Assembly: GCA_963791315.1 (NCBI GenBank)
Contig: CAWBRQ010000010.1
Span: 12,892 to 76,891 of the forward strand
Direction of reading: 5' to 3'
Length of the DNA stretch: 64,000 nt
Source: JACCZX01 sp963791315
GTDB lineage: Bacteria; Pseudomonadota; Gammaproteobacteria; Burkholderiales; Burkholderiaceae_F
Shown: piece after piece, positions 1-7,493 of the stretch
How the letters are laid out: the number at the start of each line of letters is the position of its first letter
How positions within the stretch are numbered: position 1 is the stretch's first letter
Notes under the pieces: model-generated
Seen by the model: only the letters and a program-made list of their open reading frames with translations
Database searches by the model: none
Told to the model about the DNA's origin: nothing
Position numbers and translations under genes: made by a program

Positions 1-2
1 GC

Positions 3-1235
3 GCGGCTCGTGCAACGTATTTCAGCCTGAAATTTAGTCCGGACAGCTCGCGTTTGTATTTGACGACCACAGCGCGCAGCGAGTTTCAGCAGCTGGCGGA
101 GTATCGGTTCACGACCCGGGCGCTGCGCTATTTCTCTGCCGACATTCCCTGGGACGTTAAGAGTATTGCGTTGTCGCACGATGGCCGCCGGCTCGCAGCG
201 GTTTTCAACGTCGACGGGCGCGACGAACTGCGACTCTTCGACCCGGTCAGCGGCAAGGAACTCGTGCGGCCGAAGGTCCCCGGCGGTCAAATTGCTGGAC
301 TAAAGTGGCACGAGAAGCACGTCGGTGAACTTGCATTTACTTTGAATTCACCGCAAAGCCCGGCGACAATTTTCAGCGTTGATACGGTCAGCGGAGCCGC
401 ACAGCGTTGGACCACCGCAGACACCGCGGGAGTTGACCCGGCCAGCTTTCGCGACGCCGAAATCGTTCGCTGGAAGAGCTTCGATGGCCGCATGATCAGC
501 GGCGTGTTGACGCTGCCGCCGCCGCGTTTTACGGGACCGAGGCCCGTGATCGTGGCGATTCACGGCGGCCCGGAAGTGCAGGCGACGGTCAATTTCAACG
601 CGAGGTTCAACTATTTGATCAACGAGCTCGGCATTGCGTTGCTCGAACCGAACGTGCGCGGCTCGAGCGGCTACGGAAAGACGTTTCTGGATCTCGACAA
701 CGGGGTAAAGCGCGAAGACTCGGTCAAGGATATCGGCGCGCTGCTCGATTGGATCGCCACCGATTCGCGTCTCGACGCGAAGCGCGTGATGGTTCAGGGC
801 GGCAGCTACGGAGGCTACATGGTGCTCGCCAGCCTCGTGCATTACAGCGATCGGTTGCGCGGTGGCATCGACGTCGTTGGTATCTCGGATTTTGTCAGCT
901 TCCTCGGAAATACAGAGAGCTATCGGCGCGATCTGCGTCGTGTCGAGTATGGCGACGAGCGCGATCCCGCAGTGCGTGCCGTGCTCGATCAGATCTCGCC
1001 GCTGGCCAATGCTGGAAAGATTCGTGCACCGCTGTTGGTCGTGCATGGCAAGAACGACCCGCGTGTGCCCGTCAGCGAGGCAAAGCAGATCGTGCAAAAG
1101 GTGCGCGCCAACGGAACACCGGTGTGGTATCTCGAAGCCGACAACGAGGGGCATGGCTTCGCGCGCAAGGCGAACGCTGACTATTATTTTTATTCCATGG
1201 TGGCATTCATCGAACGCCATCTGCTCGACAATTGA
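3..1235 (+). CDS. S9-family serine peptidase, C-terminal part (5' end outside window)
   Basis: The reading frame is open from base 3, so the start lies before the window; 410 residues are visible. The first half resembles the end of a beta-propeller, and from about base 500 an alpha/beta-hydrolase domain follows. The prolyl-oligopeptidase triad is visible: Ser in GGSYGGYM (codon 804-806), Asp in HGKNDPRVP (codon 1056-1058) and His in NEGHGF (codon 1152-1154). The family cleaves short peptides or acylated peptides. No signal peptide can be judged because the N-terminus is missing. The next gene is on the opposite strand. The class is secure; the exact substrate is unknown. Confidence 0.9.
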   Translation, partial: AARATYFSLKFSPDSSRLYLTTTARSEFQQLAEYRFTTRALRYFSADIPWDVKSIALSHDGRRLAAVFNVDGRDELRLFDPVSGKELVRPKVPGGQIAGLKWHEKHVGELAFTLNSPQSPATIFSVDTVSGAAQRWTTADTAGVDPASFRDAEIVRWKSFDGRMISGVLTLPPPRFTGPRPVIVAIHGGPEVQATVNFNARFNYLINELGIALLEPNVRGSSGYGKTFLDLDNGVKREDSVKDIGALLDWIATDSRLDAKRVMVQGGSYGGYMVLASLVHYSDRLRGGIDVVGISDFVSFLGNTESYRRDLRRVEYGDERDPAVRAVLDQISPLANAGKIRAPLLVVHGKNDPRVPVSEAKQIVQKVRANGTPVWYLEADNEGHGFARKANADYYFYSMVAFIERHLLDN

Positions 1236-1254
1236 CCGTGCCGTTGGGTCAGCG

Positions 1255-1356
1255 GCCGATCGCGGAAGTACCATTAAGTCGATCGATGCGACGCGTTCCA
1301 ATGCGGAGCAGGGCGTTGCAGAATGACTTGACGGCATCGAGGCTTCCGCGATCGGC
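1255..1356. repeat. 14-bp perfect inverted repeat flanking a 74-bp spacer
   Basis: The arms gccgatcgcggaag (1255-1268) and cttccgcgatcggc (1343-1356) are exact reverse complements in the 245-base gap between two convergent genes. No T-tract follows, so it is not a standard terminator. Just downstream (about 1392-1412) the text resembles the common ccttcgac..gctcag type of dispersed repeat, but only loosely. The function is unknown; it could be a long-loop hairpin or the remnant of a small repeat. Confidence 0.4.
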
Positions 1357-1480
1357 AGGGCGCCGACGTAAGGTGCTTGGCTCGCTCTCGGCGTGAGGTC
1401 CTTCGACGGGGCTCAGAGACACCGGCGACGGTCTGGTGCGTCCGATGCGAGCGTTCAGAGTGTTCGGCATCGAGCGCTCG

Positions 1481-2338
1481 CTACTTATCCACGCCCGCCA
1501 GTGCGAGCGAAGAATCGTTACGCACGTGCATCGGCAGGGTCGACCAGATGATGCCGTCTTGCGTGCGCGTCTCGAGTTCGATTGCGCCCGATGCGAGTGC
1601 CTGCAGTGCTGCGCGACTGGCAATCGGAATGACGTGCGCTACCGACGGTTCGCTTAGCACTCCGAGGTCGATGGTTTCGCTGGCTGCGCCATCGGGACGA
1701 AGCGTCAGACGTGTAGTACCTCGCGCAGAACGATGCGGCACGATGACAAGAAACCGCATATCGCCCTGATCGACCAGCAGCGCCTGTGATTCGACAGCCG
1801 TGAGCGCTGGCAGCGCCAGCCGGTACGTAGCGTCGTGCGATCGCGACAGCGATTGTGTTGCGATCATTTCGACCGATGCAGTTTCCCCGGGCGCGAGTTG
1901 CAGTGCATCGGCGATCGACTCGTCGACTGCAAGCTGCACATGCCCGGTGACATCGGCTTGCAGATCCTCGTCGTCGCTTTCCTCGTCGCCGCCGCACCCC
2001 GAGCCGAGCTGCAGCAGGTCGAAGACGCGCCCTTTGCGATGAATTCGAAGGGCATCGGTGTGTTCGTCAATCGCCGGAAGCCGCCCGGAGAGGTTGACTG
2101 TCTCGGTGCTGGTATTGCGAAATTCCTGGCTCACCCGCACGTCTGCCAGCGAGCCGAGCAGCCGCACATCAAACGCAGTTGAGATCAGATGCAACTCTCG
2201 CGCTCGCTCGTAGGCCGGTGCGCTCCGCGTGTGGTCGACGCTCGGCTGCTCGGCTGCCGACACAGGCGAAACAAACAGCAGTGCAACCAGTTCGGCTGCG
2301 GTCAGGAACCCGTCGATCACCACTTGCAGTGCGGACAT
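1481..2338 (-). CDS. VIT-domain protein, exported, function unknown
   Basis: The 285-residue protein begins at 2338, where gaggagaaaa gives a good ribosome site; an upstream in-frame ATG at 2386 lacks one. An N-terminal hydrophobic stretch ending in SAAEQ suggests a Sec signal peptide. Residues about 50-100 match the VIT fold (vault/inter-alpha-trypsin inhibitor), with DVRVSQEFRNTS followed by VNLSGRLPA. A Cys/acidic stretch (CGGDEESDDEDL) sits in mid-protein. The von Willebrand A domain usually found after a VIT domain is absent, so this is a short, VIT-only form. Neighbours give no pathway. A role in the cell envelope is inference. Confidence 0.6.
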   Translation of the reverse strand: MSALQVVIDGFLTAAELVALLFVSPVSAAEQPSVDHTRSAPAYERARELHLISTAFDVRLLGSLADVRVSQEFRNTSTETVNLSGRLPAIDEHTDALRIHRKGRVFDLLQLGSGCGGDEESDDEDLQADVTGHVQLAVDESIADALQLAPGETASVEMIATQSLSRSHDATYRLALPALTAVESQALLVDQGDMRFLVIVPHRSARGTTRLTLRPDGAASETIDLGVLSEPSVAHVIPIASRAALQALASGAIELETRTQDGIIWSTLPMHVRNDSSLALAGVDK

Positions 2339-2522
2339 CGTTTTCTCCTCGATCAGCCGGAGTTGGCCGACGAAGCGAAGGATCACCGGCCGGCAAGAAG
2401 CGCCGTTGAACGCAAGGGGGAGACTGTGTGAAAAAGCCGTGAACTACGGGTCGATTGTGCGGTAGCGATTCATCCGCGCAAACGGCACGATGGCATTGAA
2501 ATGGATTTGTCAGGAGGATGCG

Positions 2523-2762
2523 ATGCGATTCGATTTCACTCAACAGCAGGCAAGAGTGCACGAGAAGGTGCGTCGAGAGCAGGTGTGGCGAGTGGCCAGG
2601 GCTGTCATGGGCTCAGTAGTGGCGGGCAGTGCCGGGTTGATCTTCGCTTTCGCGATGGGTTTGCACGAGGCTCGTTGGTCCGACGCATGGACACAGGTAG
2701 GGCTCGCATCGTCGCTGTTTAGTCCGCAACAAACCGACGCCATCATCGCGCGTCACAGCTGA
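2523..2762 (+). CDS. small single-pass membrane protein, unknown
   Basis: The 79-residue product starts at 2523 because AGGAGG (2513-2518) lies just upstream; the frame is open further 5' but without such a site. The N-terminus is charged (FDFTQQQARVHEKVRREQVW) and is followed by one transmembrane segment (VMGSVVAGSAGLIFAFAMG) and a short periplasmic or cytoplasmic tail. A strong terminator follows within 60 bases, so it is a stand-alone transcription unit divergent from the VIT gene. I do not recognise a family. Confidence 0.6.
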   Translation: MRFDFTQQQARVHEKVRREQVWRVARAVMGSVVAGSAGLIFAFAMGLHEARWSDAWTQVGLASSLFSPQQTDAIIARHS

Positions 2763-2817
2763 CCCGACCGAGCGCGGTGCGCGCGAGTCGTAACCGCCGC
2801 ATCGATCAGTTTCTGGT

Positions 2818-2863
2818 GCTCCGAGCCCTTGGTTGTCTCCCCCTTTTGCTCGGAGCTTTTTTT
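2818..2863 (+). terminator. intrinsic terminator after the small membrane protein
   Basis: A perfect 9-bp stem (gctccgagc 2818-2826, gctcggagc 2848-2856) encloses a 21-base loop and runs into seven T residues (2857-2863). It ends the plus-strand unit just before the convergent creC stop codon. Confidence 0.85.
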
Positions 2864-4298
2864 AGTCGTCGGTGTGTCGCGGCAGCGAAATCGTTGCGAG
2901 CGCGCCGCCGTCGGAGTGATTGACTAGACGCGCCTGGCCGCCATGCAGCTGCGCAATCTCGCGTACGAAGGCGAGCCCGAGGCCGGTACCCTTTTTACCG
3001 CTTGGCCGTGGCGTCGAGAAGAACTTTTCGAATGCTCGGTCGCTGGCGTAGGGCGGCAGGCCGGCGCCGTGGTCGCGCACCGTGATTTCGATCCGATCGC
3101 GCACCTGCTGCGCGTCGACGGTGACCGCGGTTTCCGCGGGCGCGAAGTCGATCGCGTTGCTGACCAGGTTCGAAAGTGCACGCTGCAGAAGAAATCGATC
3201 GCCGCTGACTTCAAGTTCCGGATCGACGTCGATGAACAGCTCAACGCCGCGCTGCGCGGCCACCGCCGCGAGCTCGGCGCGCACCGCGTCGGCGAGCGTC
3301 GCAACGCTGAGCCGCTCGTGCTGCGCGACGGTCGCTCGTCGCTCGAGGCTCGACAATTCGAGCATACGGTCCACCATGTCCTGTGCGCGCGCAACCTGCT
3401 CTTCGATATTGTCGGTAAAGCGCACGCGCGCGTTCTCAGGCAACGGCTCGCGCAATAGCTCGGCCGCGCCACGAATCGCAGCCAATGGGCTTTTTATTTC
3501 ATGCGTCAACGTCGCAACGTATTCCTCAACGTAGCTCTTGCCGGTCAAGGCGTCGCGGATGTCGGCGAATGCCACGCGGAACGGGTTCAGAACGCGGCCT
3601 GCGCCACCGCGCTTGGATCGCACCGCACGCCATAAATCCGTCACCAACCCGAACGGGCGCACCAGCCACACGGTGACGATCAACAGCAGCACCGCAAACG
3701 CACCTGCTGACAATGCGCCGGCCGCGAGCAGGTTCTGGCGTGCATTGGCAACGAACGGCGAGAACGCAGCCACCGGCTTGCCGACGCTCAACATGCCGAC
3801 GATCTGGTCGGTGCCCTCGGGCGTCGGCCGCTCGCGAATCGCCGCACCCACGTACATCACCGCCGACGAAGGATCGCCCGGCTCGGCGAGGGTGGTGCGG
3901 GCGCCGTACTCGCCGGCCAGCGTGCGTCGTACGTCGATCCACTCACGATAGTCCTTGCCGATGTCGCGGCCGGCAGAGTCGTACAGCACGATGCCGTTGG
4001 CATCGGTTACGTACACATGCAGTACGACCGCGTTCTTTTCGATCGCAAATATCTTGGCGTTTAGCGGGCGCTTCGCGACGTGTTCCAACGTCCGTTCGAG
4101 TTCCTCGGTCTGGATCACACCGTTGTAGGCCTGGCGCTCGAGCAGTGTCGCCAGCACATTGGCGGTGTCGACCAGCGACTCCTCGGCGGATTCGCGATAG
4201 CGCGGATCGATATCGAGGCTAATCCGGTACAGCAGGAACGCAACCGCGCCGATGTAGACGGCGACGATGCCGAGCAGGATGCGGGTGCGCTTAGACAC
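2862..4298 (-). CDS. creC: two-component sensor histidine kinase CreC
   Basis: The kinase senses a periplasmic or metabolic signal and phosphorylates CreB. I chose the GTG at 4298 (478 residues, close to the roughly 474 of E. coli CreC); the ATG at 4388 would put 30 unconserved residues inside creB. The order is: an N-terminal transmembrane helix, a periplasmic sensor region with a CreC-type fold, a second helix near residue 200, an H-box THEIKSPL with His266, an N-box NLVSNAIDFA and a glycine box GTGLGLAF. The gene lies downstream of creB with a 16-base gap, so they are co-transcribed. No creD or creA is seen nearby. Confidence 0.85.
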   Translation of the reverse strand: MSKRTRILLGIVAVYIGAVAFLLYRISLDIDPRYRESAEESLVDTANVLATLLERQAYNGVIQTEELERTLEHVAKRPLNAKIFAIEKNAVVLHVYVTDANGIVLYDSAGRDIGKDYREWIDVRRTLAGEYGARTTLAEPGDPSSAVMYVGAAIRERPTPEGTDQIVGMLSVGKPVAAFSPFVANARQNLLAAGALSAGAFAVLLLIVTVWLVRPFGLVTDLWRAVRSKRGGAGRVLNPFRVAFADIRDALTGKSYVEEYVATLTHEIKSPLAAIRGAAELLREPLPENARVRFTDNIEEQVARAQDMVDRMLELSSLERRATVAQHERLSVATLADAVRAELAAVAAQRGVELFIDVDPELEVSGDRFLLQRALSNLVSNAIDFAPAETAVTVDAQQVRDRIEITVRDHGAGLPPYASDRAFEKFFSTPRPSGKKGTGLGLAFVREIAQLHGGQARLVNHSDGGALATISLPRHTDD

Positions 4299-4314
4299 GC
4301 TGGACAGCGCGTCG

Positions 4315-5013
4315 CTACGCGGAATCTTCTCGCAGCGAATATCCCAGGCCCCGGTGAGTGACGATCGGATCGTCATCGGGCGCGGCATCGCGCAGCTTCG
4401 CGCGCAATGCCTTCACGTGGGCATCGACCGTACGATCGAACGCCGACGCCGGATCGTCCCACGCGCGCTCCATCAATTCGTCGCGCGAAAACACGCGGCC
4501 CGGCCGCTCGATCAACACCTTCAGCAGCCGATACTCGGTGCGCGACAGATCGAGAGCGCGGCCATGCAAACGAATCAACTTGCGCTCATCGTCGATGGCG
4601 AAGCCGCCCGACGTCGCGACCGCAGGTGCATTCGGTGCGGACCGCTGCACGCGCCGCAGCACGGTACGCACTCGCGCAACCAGCTCGCGCGGAGAAAACG
4701 GCTTGGCAATGTAATCGTCGGCACCCAATTCGAGCCCGACCACCTTGTCTATTTCGCTCGAGCGAGCGGTCAGAAAGATCGCTGGCAACCCGGAGCCGAT
4801 CTGCTGCAACTGCTTGAAAAGCTCGAACCCATTGATGTCCGGCAACCCGACGTCGAGCACGGCGAGTGCGAAAGGGCCGGTCCGCACCGCTTCCATCGCA
4901 GCCCCGCCAGTGGCGCACCATTGCGGCTCGAAGCCGTCGGTGCTAAGCGCATAGACGATCGTGTCCGCTATCGCGGGCTCATCCTCGACCACCAAAATAC
5001 GCTGGCGTGACAT
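4315..5013 (-). CDS. creB: response regulator CreB (OmpR/PhoB type)
   Basis: The 232-residue protein has an N-terminal receiver domain with the acidic pocket ED (10-11), the phospho-acceptor Asp54 in AVLDVGLPDING and the conserved Lys in DDYIAKPFSPRE. A C-terminal winged helix carries RTEYRLLKVLIERPG and the recognition region DRTVDAHVKALRAKL. It is the partner of the kinase that follows immediately. In enterics CreBC responds to carbon source and envelope stress; the targets here cannot be read from this window. Confidence 0.9.
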   Translation of the reverse strand: MSRQRILVVEDEPAIADTIVYALSTDGFEPQWCATGGAAMEAVRTGPFALAVLDVGLPDINGFELFKQLQQIGSGLPAIFLTARSSEIDKVVGLELGADDYIAKPFSPRELVARVRTVLRRVQRSAPNAPAVATSGGFAIDDERKLIRLHGRALDLSRTEYRLLKVLIERPGRVFSRDELMERAWDDPASAFDRTVDAHVKALRAKLRDAAPDDDPIVTHRGLGYSLREDSA

Positions 5014-5027
5014 CCGTACGCCAGCGC

Positions 5028-6314
5028 CTAGGCGACCATCAGTGGCAAGGTGACCTGCGGTTCGCGGCCGGCCACCATCGTTCGATTGCGCCCTGCTTTC
5101 TTGGCTTGCAACAGTGCCTGGTCCGCGCGCTGCAGCACTTCGGTGGCCGTCTCATGACCATCCCATGTTGCAACTCCGGCCGAAAATGTTTGGCGGTCGG
5201 GGACGAGTGGGCGCAAGCGATCGACTAATTGAGCCGCCTGATCGGCGTCGGTGCCCGGTAGAACGAGCGTGAATTCCTCGCCGCCGTAGCGCACCAGCAT
5301 GTCGGTGGGGCGCAATTGCTTGCGCCAGGCCTGCGCTGCGCCGCGAAGTATCGCGTCGCCGGCAGGATGGCCGCGACGATCGTTGTAGCGCTTGAAGTGG
5401 TCAAGATCAATCATGACCAGTGTCAGCGGCTCTTCGCTTCGCTGCGCACGCGAAAATTCGACCGGCATTGCGTCTTCGAGTCCGCGCCGGTTGACGGCAC
5501 CGGTGAGCGCGTCTTCCTGCGCCAGCTGTTGCATGTCGCCCAGCAGCGAGCGATTTTCTCGTAAGGTGCGCAGCGTCAACAGAATCGACAGCATGCCTAG
5601 GGCGAGTGTGACAGCAGAAAATGCGATCAGCGCATACCGTGCGACGAGGTTCAAGTCGTCCGCCCGGCGCGCCGCTGCGACAGTGCGCAGGCGCACGGCC
5701 CCCACCAGTGCAGACAATGAATTCGTGAATGCTTCGAATCGTTGCTCCGACAGGGCCGCCAGCTCACGTGCGGTGTTCACAGTTTGATCGTCGCGCCGCC
5801 GGGCGTCGACCAGCCGTGTGTTGATGTCGCCGATGCTTTTCAAGGTGTCCTTCAAGTCGGTCAGGCGCCGTGTTTCCTCGGCTGACAGTTGAAAGCCGCC
5901 GATCTCGTTGAGCTTGACGCCGAGCACCGTGACCGCGCCTTGCAGCTGCGCGGCATCGCGAGCCGGGGTCAGCAAAGTCATTTGCGCCAGACTGCGCGCC
6001 GCGCGCACCTGATCGTTGCGTAATTGCGCACTGGCCTGCTGCGTTTCCAGCGCAAGGTGCGAAAGCGCCAGCGCTTCCTCATACGAGGTACGCATTTGAT
6101 CTTCAACGCTCATCGATTCGACAGCGAGCAGCACGCCACCGATCAGCAGCGCAAACGCCAGGACTACAACGGCGGACGGACGTATTTCGCCCGACAGCTT
6201 CGCCGGTGTGGGGCGCATCACTCGCGCTTGCGTGCCAATCGATTGATGCGCGGCGGTAGCACTCTGAAGCGCGGAACGCAGAGTCGCGCGCAGACTAGTT
6301 ATCAGGCCCCCCAC
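5028..6314 (-). CDS. membrane diguanylate cyclase (GGDEF domain)
   Basis: Makes the second messenger cyclic di-GMP. The 428-residue protein has two transmembrane segments (VVVLAFALLIGGVLLAV near residue 50 and LIAFSAVTLALGMLSILLTL near 230) around a helical periplasmic sensor. A GGDEF domain follows with an active-site GGEEF at residues 344-348 (RYGGEEF) and the DLDHFKRYNDRRGH metal-site region. No clear RxxD inhibitory site lies just before the GGEEF motif. The start overlaps the stop of the DUF1840 gene by 13 bases, and creB follows after 14 bases, so the four genes may form one operon. The ligand is unknown. Confidence 0.88.
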   Translation of the reverse strand: MGGLITSLRATLRSALQSATAAHQSIGTQARVMRPTPAKLSGEIRPSAVVVLAFALLIGGVLLAVESMSVEDQMRTSYEEALALSHLALETQQASAQLRNDQVRAARSLAQMTLLTPARDAAQLQGAVTVLGVKLNEIGGFQLSAEETRRLTDLKDTLKSIGDINTRLVDARRRDDQTVNTARELAALSEQRFEAFTNSLSALVGAVRLRTVAAARRADDLNLVARYALIAFSAVTLALGMLSILLTLRTLRENRSLLGDMQQLAQEDALTGAVNRRGLEDAMPVEFSRAQRSEEPLTLVMIDLDHFKRYNDRRGHPAGDAILRGAAQAWRKQLRPTDMLVRYGGEEFTLVLPGTDADQAAQLVDRLRPLVPDRQTFSAGVATWDGHETATEVLQRADQALLQAKKAGRNRTMVAGREPQVTLPLMVA

Positions 6315-6631
6315 GTTACATCGGCCCCTTTTTTCTGCGCAGCGCGCAGCATTTCAATCAACGGAAACGCGCGCTGGCTAAACGTGACACCACGAGCCTG
6401 CAAGCCTTTGCTTTCGGACTCGTCATTTGCCGCGTCCCCAGAAGCCTTGTGTTGCGCCTTTTCCTGTTCGACTGCAGCCAGCAGGCGCTGCAGCGCATCG
6501 GGACCCTGTTCGGCCGTAATAACACCGCGCGCGGACTCGGGGCGCCCGATGATCTCGAAAATGCGACGCGCGCTTTCGGCGAACATCGTGATGTCCGCAG
6601 CCGCCTTAGAACGAAAAATTACCAGTGCCAT
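6302..6631 (-). CDS. DUF1840-family protein
   Basis: A 109-residue soluble protein with the pattern of the small betaproteobacterial DUF1840 family: an N-terminal VIFRSKAAADITMFAESA, an Arg/Glu-rich middle with GRPESARGVITAEQGP, and a C-terminal FSQRAFPLIEMLRAA. No catalytic residues are recognisable. It is the first gene of the run leading into the diguanylate cyclase and creBC, with translational overlap. Its function is unknown. Confidence 0.75.
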   Translation of the reverse strand: MALVIFRSKAAADITMFAESARRIFEIIGRPESARGVITAEQGPDALQRLLAAVEQEKAQHKASGDAANDESESKGLQARGVTFSQRAFPLIEMLRAAQKKGADVTWGA

Positions 6632-6717
6632 CGGTCCACTCTGCCTCCTCTGGAACGCGGCATTGTATGTTGGCCTCTATACTGGATCGATCCCACGTAA
6701 CGATGGAGCAACACTCA

Positions 6718-6858
6718 ATGGGCAAAGGCGATTTGCGCAGTCGGCGCGGCAAGATTTACAACGGCAGTCATGGCAAGAAGCGGCCTGGCCGGGTCAAGAA
6801 AGCGGCGCCAGTCACGCGCACGAATGCGGCGCCCGCTCGCAGCGGCAAGCCTCGCTAA
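6718..6858 (+). CDS. 30S ribosomal protein bTHX
   Basis: A 46-residue, very basic protein. The N-terminus MGKGDLRSRRGKIYNGSHGK matches the bTHX signature of a peptide that sits at the top of the 30S head. Longer frames exist 5' but the conserved N-terminus fixes the start at 6718. The Ala/Pro/Lys-rich tail (KKAAPVTRTNAAPARSGKPR) is typical of proteobacterial forms. The following lipoprotein gene overlaps its 3' end. Confidence 0.85.
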   Translation: MGKGDLRSRRGKIYNGSHGKKRPGRVKKAAPVTRTNAAPARSGKPR

Positions 6859-7414
6859 GGCGACGCGACGCCAGTTCGTTTCGGGATGCGTTGCACTGAT
6901 CGTTGCCGCCAGCACCGGTTGCAGCCCTACCTTTAACTGGCGCGAGTTCCGCGCGCCAGACGGCTTCGCGGTGATGTTGCCGGGCCGACCGCAAACGGTG
7001 ACCCGCGAAGTCAAGCTACCGGACGCTACGGTCCAGATGTCGATGACCTCGACCGGTATTGGCGCGACGCTGTTCGCCGTCGGTGCGGCGCAATTGCCTG
7101 GCGCTTTGAGCGCCGAGCCTGAGGCGCGGCAGCGAACGATCGCGCACATGCGCGATGCGCTGATTCACAACGTTGGCGGAAGCATCATCAAGACGTCGCC
7201 TGCAGCGTTGCCCGTTCCGGCCGGAGACTCTCGCAAGGTTTTGGCGGCCGAAGCCATCGAAGCGAGCGGGCGGGAATCAGGTCGCGCAGTGCAGCTTACT
7301 GCGCGTTTGTTCATCGTCGATGATCGACTCTTTCAGGTCGTCGCGTTGGGTGCCCAGGGTGAGATGTCGCCCGAAGCGCTCGACACGTTTTTAACGTCGT
7401 TTCGACTGATTTAG
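6824..7414 (+). CDS. putative Tat-exported lipoprotein
   Basis: A 196-residue protein if started at the ATG at 6824; the start is uncertain because it lies inside the bTHX gene. The N-terminus holds a twin-arginine-like TRRQFVSG, a hydrophobic stretch (CVALIVAAS) and a lipobox ASTGC, so the mature protein should be a lipid-anchored envelope protein beginning at Cys. The rest is a single alpha/beta domain (RAPDGFAVMLPGRPQTV...LFIVDDRLFQVVALG) seen in many hypothetical proteins. No catalytic motif is apparent. Confidence 0.6.
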   Translation: MRRPLAAASLAKATRRQFVSGCVALIVAASTGCSPTFNWREFRAPDGFAVMLPGRPQTVTREVKLPDATVQMSMTSTGIGATLFAVGAAQLPGALSAEPEARQRTIAHMRDALIHNVGGSIIKTSPAALPVPAGDSRKVLAAEAIEASGRESGRAVQLTARLFIVDDRLFQVVALGAQGEMSPEALDTFLTSFRLI

Positions 7415-7443
7415 CAGCGGCGACAACACTGCGGGTAGTCGAG

Positions 7444-7478
7444 ACTCGCCGTGCGCACACCTGCCGGCGAGTTTGTCT
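7444..7478. terminator. possible hairpin between convergent genes
   Basis: An 8-bp stem (actcgccg 7444-7451, cggcgagt 7465-7472) is followed by the T-rich stretch ttgtct. It lies between the lipoprotein gene and the convergent hydrolase gene. The stem is strong but the T-tract is interrupted, so terminator activity is only likely. Confidence 0.4.
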
Positions 7479-7493
7479 AAGCGCGCCGTCCGA

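Noticed and set aside
348..1337. Open frame of 329 codons antisense to the S9 peptidase
   Set aside because: It mirrors the codon pattern of the real gene, shows no family motif and would cross the convergent gap. GC-rich genes often give such shadows.
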